The notes under the pieces are model-generated. The model did no database searches. It was given only the letters and a program-made list of their open reading frames with translations, and was not told the DNA's origin. From Terripilifer ovatus (GTDB taxonomy: Bacteria; Pseudomonadota; Alphaproteobacteria; Rhizobiales; Beijerinckiaceae), in NCBI GenBank assembly GCA_029222685.1, contig JARHVB010000033.1, positions 1 to 44,191 on the forward strand: a DNA stretch of 44,191 bases. Direction: 5' to 3'. Positions 7,575 to 14,918 of this stretch are shown piece by piece; the stretch's first letter is position 1, and each line of letters starts with the position of its first letter. The translations under genes and the position numbers were made by a program.

Positions 7575-9572
7575 CTATTTCGCTTCCGTGGCTTGAACTT
7601 CGCGGGGCAATACGATTGAAAACGTCGACCCGACCCCGGGGCGCGAGGTCAGGGCGATTTGCCCGCCGAGTTTCTGCGTGACGATGTTGTAGACGATGTG
7701 AAGCCCGAGGCCGGTGCCGCCCTGCCCGCGCAGCGTCGTAAAAAACGGCTCGAAGGCATGCCGCCGCACATCCTCACTCATGCCTCTGCCGTTATCGGAG
7801 AATTCGATGGCGACATATTTCTCACCCTGCTGCCTGATGCGCAGCGCGATGGCGCCCTCGCGCCCGTCCGTGAAGCCGTGCGTCACCGAGTTGATGAAGA
7901 GATTGGTCAGCACCTGTCCGTAAGGCCCGGGGTAGGAATTCATAGAAATGCCGTCGGGGCATTCCAGCGTAAGCTCCAATTGTCGTTTTGCGAGGCCGGG
8001 ACGCAGGCTGGCGATGATCTGCTGCGTTGCCTCCTTGAGATCGAAGATACGCGCCTCGGCATGGCTGCGGTCCACTGCCACCTGCTTGAAGGACTGGATC
8101 AGTTCTCCCGCGCGGTGCAGGTTGGCCGACAGTTGCCGCGAAGCATCGAGCGTTGTCGCAATGAATTCGTTGAGGCGGGAACGGCGGAGGTTTCCGGCCT
8201 CCACTTCCCTGGCGAATTCCTCGCTGCGGCGCGCCAGGGTCGAGGCCACCGTCAGGCTGATGCCGACGGGATTGTTGACTTCATGCGCGACACCGGCGAC
8301 CAGCCCGCCCAGCGCCGCCAGCTTTTCCGCCTCGATCAGCGATTTCTGCGCCGTCTGGAGGTTGACGAGTGCCGCCTCGGCCGATTCCTTTGCGGTTCGC
8401 AACTCGTCTTCGGCTTTCAGCTTCGCAATCGCGTTCTGACGAAACACTTCGATGGCGCGCGCCATGCTGCCGATTTCATCGCGCGCATCGGCTCCGCTGA
8501 CCTTGTCTTCGAGCCTGTTGTCGACGATCGCGCTCATCGCGTGCATGAGGTCGGTCAGCGGCCGGTTGACGGACGCCGCAATCGCCGACGCGATGAGCGC
8601 TATGATCGCCAGGAACGAAAGCGCGATAACGGCGATTTTCCAGTAGACGCTGTTCAAGGTGCGGTCCAGCCGGCTCTGCACCTGGGCTTCCACCTGCCGG
8701 ATGCGTTCGGTCAGCGCCGTCGTCGTCGCCGTCATTTCCGCCTGGCTGCGATCGACATTGTCGCTGAGGATGACGGCCTGTTTGTCGAACAGGCTTGTCA
8801 ATGCCTGCAGGCTCGTTCGCAGTTCGCCGACCCTTTGGCCCAAAGCAGTGAGAGCCGCGCGTTGCAGATCATTTGCCGCCAGATCGAGCATGACGGGGAG
8901 CGTGCGTTCGATCGCATCCAGGCCATTCAGCGCTTCCTGTGCCGAATTCGCCGAATGCGACAGATAGTAGGAGTTTGCGGCGACAAGCGCGGCGGAAAAA
9001 GCCTCGCGCGAGCGCCCGAGCGGCGGCTTGACCAAAGACTCCTGTCCGGTAATCGTGCTTTCCATGATCGCATAGAGCCCGGAAATTTCGCGGGCCGACT
9101 TGAGGACGCGGTTTTCGTAGGTTTCGGAAATCTCGACGCGGGCCTTGCGCAGGTCATCGAACGCCGCGAGGAGCTTTTCCGTGTTGCTCGACATGAGCTT
9201 GAGGGAATCCTCGAGCGTATCGTCGACCACGTTGGTCTTGCCCAGCAGGCTCAGCAGCGTCGTTCTGCGGCGTTCTATTTCGTCGAGGACGGCCGGCGAA
9301 GGCTGCGTGAAATAGCGATGGATCAGGCTTTGCAGCCGGCCGGACTCCGTCTCGATGGACGTGAGCAGCTTTTCCGAGCTGCGCACGAGGACGAGTTCAT
9401 TCCAGGCGCTCCGCAAGCCGCCCGCCCCGTCGAGGATGAGCAGGGTGAGCAGCAGCACCACAGCGGTGTTGAGAGCCGCGATGGAAAGGATGCGCCAGCG
9501 AATGGGCAGGCGCCGCAGCAGCCCTTCCAGCCCGAACGTTCCAGACGGCGCCTTGAACTGATGACCCGGCAT
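7575..9572 (-). CDS. Membrane histidine kinase with large helical periplasmic sensor
   Basis: 665 residues: TM1 ~28-49, a mostly alpha-helical periplasmic region ~50-310, TM2 ~311-334, HAMP ~335-388, coiled coil, HisKA with His430 (GVAHEVNNPVG), and HATPase with N-box N557/N561, DNGRGM (593-598) and GTGLGLHIV (619-626). A long helical sensor between two TM segments followed by HAMP is the plan of TorS, which reads the ligand through the binding protein TorT. Here a DctP binding-protein gene ends 3 nt before this start, so the same kind of partnership is likely (inference). No receiver is fused to it; the next gene supplies one. Confidence 0.9.
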   Translation of the reverse strand: MPGHQFKAPSGTFGLEGLLRRLPIRWRILSIAALNTAVVLLLTLLILDGAGGLRSAWNELVLVRSSEKLLTSIETESGRLQSLIHRYFTQPSPAVLDEIERRRTTLLSLLGKTNVVDDTLEDSLKLMSSNTEKLLAAFDDLRKARVEISETYENRVLKSAREISGLYAIMESTITGQESLVKPPLGRSREAFSAALVAANSYYLSHSANSAQEALNGLDAIERTLPVMLDLAANDLQRAALTALGQRVGELRTSLQALTSLFDKQAVILSDNVDRSQAEMTATTTALTERIRQVEAQVQSRLDRTLNSVYWKIAVIALSFLAIIALIASAIAASVNRPLTDLMHAMSAIVDNRLEDKVSGADARDEIGSMARAIEVFRQNAIAKLKAEDELRTAKESAEAALVNLQTAQKSLIEAEKLAALGGLVAGVAHEVNNPVGISLTVASTLARRSEEFAREVEAGNLRRSRLNEFIATTLDASRQLSANLHRAGELIQSFKQVAVDRSHAEARIFDLKEATQQIIASLRPGLAKRQLELTLECPDGISMNSYPGPYGQVLTNLFINSVTHGFTDGREGAIALRIRQQGEKYVAIEFSDNGRGMSEDVRRHAFEPFFTTLRGQGGTGLGLHIVYNIVTQKLGGQIALTSRPGVGSTFSIVLPREVQATEAK

Positions 9573-9575
9573 GAT

Positions 9576-10562
9576 CTAGTCCGCCGCGCGGATCATGTCG
9601 ATCAAGCGGCTGAGCTTGGGATCCTTCGCGGCATTTGCCTGCAGGCCTGCCATGGCGTCGACGAAAGGCTTGCGCTCGAAGGTGCCGACTATCGTGTTCC
9701 CGGCCGCCATCGCCTGGCTGCGCGACCGTTCTTCCCATGCGCGCCATTGGCTGCGCATGTACAGCGAGGATTCGCGCGCGGCCTGCTTGAATATAGCGCG
9801 ATCCGCGGCATCGAGCGTGTTCCAGGCCTTGCGCGACATGATCAGGATTTCCGGCGCCATCGTATGCTCGGTCAGGATGTAATTTGTCGCCAGCTTGAAA
9901 TGATCCGTCGTCACATAGGACGGCCAATTGTTCTCGGCGCCATCCACGAGCTTGGTGGCGATGCTGGTCGAAACCTGGCCATAGGAAATGACCACCGGCG
10001 TCGCGCCCATGGCCCTGATCATGTCTTCGGCCAGGCGGGAATTCTGCACGCGAATGCGCAGGCCCTTCATGTCGGCGAGCGAACGCACGGGCCGGCTGGT
10101 GTAAATGGACCGCGCGCCGGAATCGTAAAAGGTGAGGCCGACGAACTCGTAACTGTCGAGCTGCCTGAGGATTTCCTCGCCAACCGGGCCATCGAGCACG
10201 CGGTGCAGGTGGTCGACGGACGAAAACAGGAAGGGAATGGCGAGCGCTTCCAGTTCCGGGACAACCTGCGTCAGCGGGGCCGTGTTGATGCGGTTGATGT
10301 CGATGGCGCCGACTTGCGTCTGCTTGATGGTCTCGTTTTCCTCGCCGAGCTGGCCGGAATGAAAGACGCGAATGCTGTGCCGGCCACTTGTCCGTTCGCG
10401 CACCAGGCGGCTCATGTGCTCGACGGCCAGAACCGTCGGATAATCCGCAACCTGGTTGTCCGCCGCCCGGAACTCGCGCGCCTGCGCAGGCGCTGCCATG
10501 GCTAAGGCCGCGACGCTCCAAGCGATAGCGAAACACGCGCCCACGGCGCCCTTGCAGGTCAT
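9576..10562 (-). CDS. TRAP-type (DctP) periplasmic binding protein, first gene of sensory operon
   Basis: A 328-residue DctP receptor with a Sec signal peptide ending PAQA (~28). Family blocks: HSIRVFHSGQLGEENETIKQ, the ligand-binding Arg in LRIRVQNS, and KLVDGAENNWPSY. This gene opens the operon and its stop is 3 nt from the start of the membrane kinase, a spacing that favours joint synthesis. No TRAP membrane subunits are present. Known precedents for binding proteins that feed kinases (TorT-TorS, DctP-type sensors) support a ligand-presenting role; the ligand, probably a small carboxylate, is not determinable from sequence. The start codon follows a G-run that could serve as ribosome site. 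Confidence 0.88.
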   Translation of the reverse strand: MTCKGAVGACFAIAWSVAALAMAAPAQAREFRAADNQVADYPTVLAVEHMSRLVRERTSGRHSIRVFHSGQLGEENETIKQTQVGAIDINRINTAPLTQVVPELEALAIPFLFSSVDHLHRVLDGPVGEEILRQLDSYEFVGLTFYDSGARSIYTSRPVRSLADMKGLRIRVQNSRLAEDMIRAMGATPVVISYGQVSTSIATKLVDGAENNWPSYVTTDHFKLATNYILTEHTMAPEILIMSRKAWNTLDAADRAIFKQAARESSLYMRSQWRAWEERSRSQAMAAGNTIVGTFERKPFVDAMAGLQANAAKDPKLSRLIDMIRAAD

Positions 10563-10690
10563 AATACCCCCCGGTCGGGGCTATCCTACAGATGGATTTG
10601 GGAAATCGCCAGTGGTTGGGGGTGGCGGGGCGGGGATTCGGTTTTCGCTAGGCGCTCGGCCAGGGCGCTGCGCCAGGTCGGGCGGCAGGG

Positions 10691-10891
10691 CGTGCGCCGG
10701 CGACCTTGCTCTGCACCGAATTGCTGCCGTAGCTCGCCTTGTCGCCGTAGCATGAAGGCCTGCTGATTGACCGTCGCCGCCACGCGCAACTGCTTGGCCG
10801 CATCGATGGGCGGCCTCTTGAACAGATGCTGGTTGCTGGCGATGCCGCTGCCCGCATGCACCAGTGCCGCCAGTGCTTGTTTGACGGGCAT
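10691..10891 (-). pseudogene. Broken tctC copy (Bug receptor remnant)
   Basis: From ATG 10891 (AGGAGG upstream) the frame reads MPVKQALAAL and then a segment nearly identical to part of the intact TctC at 1421-2416 (HAGSGIASNQHLFKRPP, DAAKQLRVAATVNQQAFML). At about 10746 roughly 63 bp present in the intact gene are missing and the frame changes; the next stretch, GDKASYGSNSVQSKVAGA, is recognisable only in another frame. Homology ends near 10691. The frame entered after the deletion runs on to 10586 with unrelated sequence. The N-terminal ten residues do not match the intact signal peptide, so the 5' end may come from another gene. Confidence 0.85.
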
Positions 10892-11072
10892 GGTGTTTCC
10901 TCCTGAATGTTGTTGTTGATTTGATGGGCCAGAGTATTGCGGGGCGGTGGGATGGAATGCACCTGGTGGGTGGCTTGCAGGCAGCATCAGCTATTGCGGC
11001 AAATACCTTGCCGGAGGTCGGTCCATTGCCTATCGTCCGCCATCGGATCGTCGCGATCCTGGGGCTTCAGCT

Positions 11073-14000
11073 TTGACGATCGAAACATTTCTGGCGCGGT
11101 GGACAGGTCGCGAAGGCGGGCAGGAGCGCGCCAACTATGCTTTGTTCCTGTCCGAACTCTGCGACACGCTCGAAGTGCCCAGACCTGACCCTGCGGGTTC
11201 GACGACGGAGACCAATGACTACGTATTCGAACGTGCGGTGAGGGAGGCCGGGCGCGATGGCGGCGCCAGCAATAAGCGGATCGATCTCTACCGACGGGAC
11301 GCCTTTATCCTTGAAGCCAAGCAATCGCGTCAGAAGGGTGGCACGAAGGAACTGGAGGGGCAGGGAACCCTCTTCGAGACAGAACCAGAGAAGCGCGGCA
11401 CGCGGGCCGCCAGCAAGGCTTGGGATAGCCTCATGATGAACGCTCGCACTCAGGCAGAAGGCTATGTGAGGCTGCTGCCGGAGAGCCATGTGGCGCCGCC
11501 GTTCATCATCGCCTGCGATGTCGGTCATTGCTTCGAGATATATGCGAACTTCCGGCGTGACGGGAAAGCCTACGATCAGTTTCCTGACCGGCAAGGCTTC
11601 CGCATCTATCTGGAGGATCTGCGCAAGCCGGAGGTTCGGCAGCGGCTGCGCGCCATTTGGCTCGATCCGGAAAATCTGGACCCGTCCCGGGTGTCTGCGA
11701 GGGTCACGCGCGACATTGCCGAAAGGCTCGCCAGGGTCTCGCGAACACTGGAGGCGAAGAAATACAAGGCCGACCGTGTGGCCATGTTTCTTATGCGTTG
11801 CCTTTTCACCATGTTTGCAGAAGACGTAGGCCTGCTGCCGGAGAAGTCATTCAAGCAGGTACTGGAGGCCTGCGAAAAGGATCCGTCTACCTTCCCGCAC
11901 GATGTCGGACAACTGTGGGAAGCGATGGACAAGGGCGGATACGCCCATGCCATTCGCAAGACGGTGAAGCGTTTCAATGGCGAGTTTTTCAAGACATCGG
12001 AGGTATTACCGCTTGAAAAGGACGCGATCTCCGAATTGCGAAACGCCGCCGCCCATAATTGGCGCGAAGTGGAACCAGCTATCTTCGGCACCTTGGTCGA
12101 ACAGGCGCTTGACCCGAAGGAACGCAAGAGCCTAGGCGCGCATTACACGCCGCGGCCTTATGTGGAACGACTGGTGCTGGCGACATTGATCGATCCGCTT
12201 CGCGCGCAATGGAATCGTGTTATCGCGACAGTGGAAGGCCATCGTGCCGCCAGGCGGGATAAGGAGGCGATTGCCGCCGTCCGCGTCTTTCATGACGAAC
12301 TGACGCGATTGCGCATTCTGGATCCGGCCTGCGGCACCGGGAATTTCCTCTATGTGTCGCTGGAGCTTATGAAGCGCCTTGAAGGCGAGGTGCTGGAGGT
12401 GCTGGTCGATCTCGGCGGGCAGGAAGCGCTGACTGGCCTTGGTGGCCACACGGTTGATCCGCATCAGTTTCTTGGCCTTGAAGTAAATCCGCGTGCGGCC
12501 GCCATTGCGGAATTGGTTCTGTGGATCGGATATCTGCAATGGTTTTTCCGTACCGCGAAAGGCGAGCCGCCCGAGCCGATTCTACGTGCATTTCACAACA
12601 TCATTGAGCGCGATGCCGTGTTGACGCCAGACCGCAAGAAACGACCGGAATGGCCGGAGGCAGAATTCATTGTCGGCAATCCTCCATTCATCGGCGGCAA
12701 GGACATTCGCGCCCGACTTGGCACTGAATATGCGCAAGCGCTCTGGGCGGTGCATAAACACATGAATGAGAGTGCCGATTTCGTTATGTACTGGTGGGAT
12801 CGGGCCGCTGAACTATTGACGCGCAAGGGGACCAGGCTTCGGCGCTTCGGGCTGGTGACGACGAATTCAATTTCACAAGTCTTGCAGCGCCGCGTGATGG
12901 AAAGGCATCTCAATGCAAAGAAACCGATATCCTTGGTTTTTGCAGTCGCAGATCATCCGTGGACAAAGGCAACAAAGGATGCGGCAGCCGTGCGCATCGC
13001 GATGACTGTTGGTGAAGCTGGAAAAAGCGATGGAGTGCTGCTTGAAGTGACGCACGAATCTGGCTTGGAAAGCGATATGCCTGCAATTGGCTTGTTGGAA
13101 AAAGTTGGGCGTATCAATTCCGATCTGACGATAGGTGTTGATATAACAACTGCTGTTCCGCTGAAGGCGAACGAAGCTATCTGCTCTCCGGGCGTTAAAC
13201 TTCATGGCTCGGGTTTTATCATAACACCTGAACAGGCCTCCGTTTTAGGGCTCGGATCGGTTCCCGGTATCGAAAAGCACATTCGTCTGTATCGCAACGG
13301 GCGAGATCTGACTTCGCGCCCACGGGACGTAATGGTGATTGATTTATTCGGCCTAGATGCCGACGACGTCCGGAGCGAATTCCCGAGCCTATATCAACAC
13401 GTCCTCACGCACGTTAAATCGGAGCGACAAAAGGTCTTTAGTAAATCTGGCACCAAAGACGCCCAAAGTTATTTGGATAATTGGTGGATTTTTGGCAAAC
13501 CACGCATAGAGTTAAGGCCCGCGCTGGCTGCTCTTCCACGCTACATAGTGACGGTCGAAACAACGAAGCATCGCGTTTTTCAGTTTCTCGACGAATCGAT
13601 TCTGCCCGATAATATGCTGGTGGCTATCGCCTCCGACGATGCCTTCCATCTTGGTATTCTATCATCGCGGCTGCATGTTGTCTGGGCTCTGCGTGCAGGC
13701 GGTTGGTTGGGTGTGGGGAATGATCCTCGCTATTCGAAATCTCGCTGTTTCGATCCCTTTCCGTTTCCAGTAGCGACTGATGCGCAAAAGGCGACAATTA
13801 GAGTTGTCGCTGAAGAGCTTGACGCTCACCGTAAAGGGGTGTTGGCGAAGCATTCGCATCTCACTCTGACTGGCCTCTACAATGTGCTGGAGCGCGTGAA
13901 GGCTGGCGCGCCTGTTTCGGGGGAGATCGCGGCCATTCCAGATCCCGACTCCCGGAGGACGCCAGCGACGGAAGATGGCCCGGCGCGAGAGCTAACGGCG

Positions 14001-14504
14001 GACGAATGGCGCACGTTTAACGACGGGCTGGTTATGATTTTGAAGGAGCTGCACGAACGGCTGGATACTGCGGTAGCGGACGCCTATGGCTGGCCGGTCG
14101 ATCTCTCTAGTGATGAAATCCTAGTTCGACTTGTCACGCTCAATAAGGAGCGGGCAAAGGAAGAGGCGCGCGGGATGGTGCGCTGGCTGCGGTCCGACTA
14201 TCAGATTCCCCGTTTCGGCTCGATCAAAGAGAAGGCCGAACTGGAGCTTTCAGGTGAAGCGGATGGACAGATTGTAGCTGCCGGCCCCAAGCCGTCCTTT
14301 CCAGAGAACGATGTCGAGCAAACCGCCGCGATCATGGCGACGCTGGCTGTGGCTTCCTCTCCGCTCAATGCAGCCGATGTTGCTCTTCGCTTCAAGCAAG
14401 GCCGACGTATCGAAAGGAAGGTCTCAGAGTCTCTGGAAGCGATCGCCCGAATGGGATTTGCCAGACGAGATGGCGGGCGTTTCTTCATTCAACGCGCAGC
14501 GTGA
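11073..14504 (+). CDS. MmeI-like type IIL/IIG restriction-modification enzyme (nuclease + N6-adenine methyltransferase)
   Basis: 1143 residues from TTG 11073. The N-terminus carries a PD-(D/E)XK nuclease motif D71-X9-E81-A-K83, matching in spacing and position the known MmeI motif D70-X9-EXK82. A helical linker follows, then a gamma-class amino-methyltransferase: motif I DPACGTGNF (417-425), motif IV NPPF (536-539), a target-recognition region (~600-950) and a winged-helix-like end. It should methylate one strand at an asymmetric site and cut at a distance. TTG was chosen because the conserved start (TIETFLARW, then ERANYALFLSELCDTL) begins there and no ATG/GTG lies nearer than 10947. It is longer than MmeI (919). 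Its DNA is less GC-rich than its neighbours, suggesting transfer. Confidence 0.88.
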   Translation: MTIETFLARWTGREGGQERANYALFLSELCDTLEVPRPDPAGSTTETNDYVFERAVREAGRDGGASNKRIDLYRRDAFILEAKQSRQKGGTKELEGQGTLFETEPEKRGTRAASKAWDSLMMNARTQAEGYVRLLPESHVAPPFIIACDVGHCFEIYANFRRDGKAYDQFPDRQGFRIYLEDLRKPEVRQRLRAIWLDPENLDPSRVSARVTRDIAERLARVSRTLEAKKYKADRVAMFLMRCLFTMFAEDVGLLPEKSFKQVLEACEKDPSTFPHDVGQLWEAMDKGGYAHAIRKTVKRFNGEFFKTSEVLPLEKDAISELRNAAAHNWREVEPAIFGTLVEQALDPKERKSLGAHYTPRPYVERLVLATLIDPLRAQWNRVIATVEGHRAARRDKEAIAAVRVFHDELTRLRILDPACGTGNFLYVSLELMKRLEGEVLEVLVDLGGQEALTGLGGHTVDPHQFLGLEVNPRAAAIAELVLWIGYLQWFFRTAKGEPPEPILRAFHNIIERDAVLTPDRKKRPEWPEAEFIVGNPPFIGGKDIRARLGTEYAQALWAVHKHMNESADFVMYWWDRAAELLTRKGTRLRRFGLVTTNSISQVLQRRVMERHLNAKKPISLVFAVADHPWTKATKDAAAVRIAMTVGEAGKSDGVLLEVTHESGLESDMPAIGLLEKVGRINSDLTIGVDITTAVPLKANEAICSPGVKLHGSGFIITPEQASVLGLGSVPGIEKHIRLYRNGRDLTSRPRDVMVIDLFGLDADDVRSEFPSLYQHVLTHVKSERQKVFSKSGTKDAQSYLDNWWIFGKPRIELRPALAALPRYIVTVETTKHRVFQFLDESILPDNMLVAIASDDAFHLGILSSRLHVVWALRAGGWLGVGNDPRYSKSRCFDPFPFPVATDAQKATIRVVAEELDAHRKGVLAKHSHLTLTGLYNVLERVKAGAPVSGEIAAIPDPDSRRTPATEDGPARELTADEWRTFNDGLVMILKELHERLDTAVADAYGWPVDLSSDEILVRLVTLNKERAKEEARGMVRWLRSDYQIPRFGSIKEKAELELSGEADGQIVAAGPKPSFPENDVEQTAAIMATLAVASSPLNAADVALRFKQGRRIERKVSESLEAIARMGFARRDGGRFFIQRAA

Positions 14505-14546
14505 AGAGAGCCCGCTGAAGCAGAAGTTATGGCCTACCTTCCACTT

Positions 14547-14567
14547 TGCACCCGCGTTGCGGGTGCA
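14547..14567 (+). terminator. Perfect 9-bp hairpin after the restriction-modification gene
   Basis: TGCACCCGC-GTT-GCGGGTGCA: a perfect 9-bp stem with a 3-nt loop, 43 nt after the stop at 14504. There is no T-run after it, so it is either a 3'-end stabilising hairpin, a weak terminator, or part of a small RNA in the gap before avcD. Confidence 0.5.
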
Positions 14568-14669
14568 ATACTCAAAGGGCTAATATGACCTTCGAAGACT
14601 GTTCTGTGGCAAGCCGCTATTCTTGCGAATGGCAAAGAGGCGAAAAGCTTAGCGGCTCTGGCCAATACG

Positions 14670-14702
14670 TTGCTGAGAGACCCCTGCTCGGGGCTTCAGC
14701 AA
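14670..14702 (+). ncRNA. Structured element in the avcD leader (candidate small-RNA stem-loop)
   Basis: TTGCTGA (14670-14676) pairs perfectly with TCAGCAA (14696-14702) and encloses an inner CCCC-TGCTC-GGGG stem (14681-14693) with a small asymmetric internal loop. Structure of this quality in a non-coding, AT-richer gap upstream of an AvcD-type gene fits part of a regulatory RNA. It is recorded as a candidate only. Confidence 0.35.
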
Positions 14703-14868
14703 ATCATCTGGAAATACGTAAGCTCCCCGACGCAATTTTGGTCGATCAGCTAGCCTCTTCGATACTTTTGCCAGAGCATTTTCTAGCCAATCAGAAGTCT
14801 GTTGGCGGGGGGCAATCTTGGGCTCTGTCGAGTTATCCACGCTTTTCTCCCGATAAAGCCAGCGAATC

Positions 14869-14885
14869 AATATTATAAGAATATT
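14869..14885 (+). promoter_or_regulatory. AT-rich repeat before avcD
   Basis: Two AATATT boxes (14869-14874 and 14880-14885) separated by 5 nt, 34 nt upstream of the avcD ATG. TATTAT within them could act as a -10 element. No good -35 box is visible, so the promoter call is weak. Confidence 0.25.
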
Positions 14886-14918
14886 GGAGCGAAAATCTAG
14901 CCGTACGGTAATTCAAAA

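Larger units (their letters stand above)
14505..14918 (+). other. 414-nt AT-richer gap before avcD; candidate AvcI-like RNA locus
   Basis: No convincing protein frame. It contains two strong hairpins (14547-14567 and 14670-14702) and AATATT boxes near 14869-14885. In characterised AvcID systems a small RNA gene lies directly upstream of avcD and inhibits the deaminase, so this is where such an RNA should be. I see no sequence that proves it, and some dCTP-deaminase systems are reported without an RNA partner. Confidence 0.35.

Noticed and set aside
7659..10505. A very long plus-strand open frame (948 codons) opposite the kinase and DctP genes
   Set aside because: It is the antisense shadow of GC-rich genes with clear domains on the minus strand. 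Its translation is rich in Arg, Gly, Asp and Gln with no recognisable domain.
10947..14504. Upstream ATG start for the restriction-modification gene
   Set aside because: The first 42 residues from this ATG do not resemble the family, and the conserved N-terminus begins exactly at TTG 11073. TTG also puts the nuclease motif at the same position as in MmeI.
14546..14878. Plus-strand 110-codon frame in the avcD leader
   Set aside because: It has no ribosome site or family resemblance and covers the strong hairpins. The region is better explained as non-coding.
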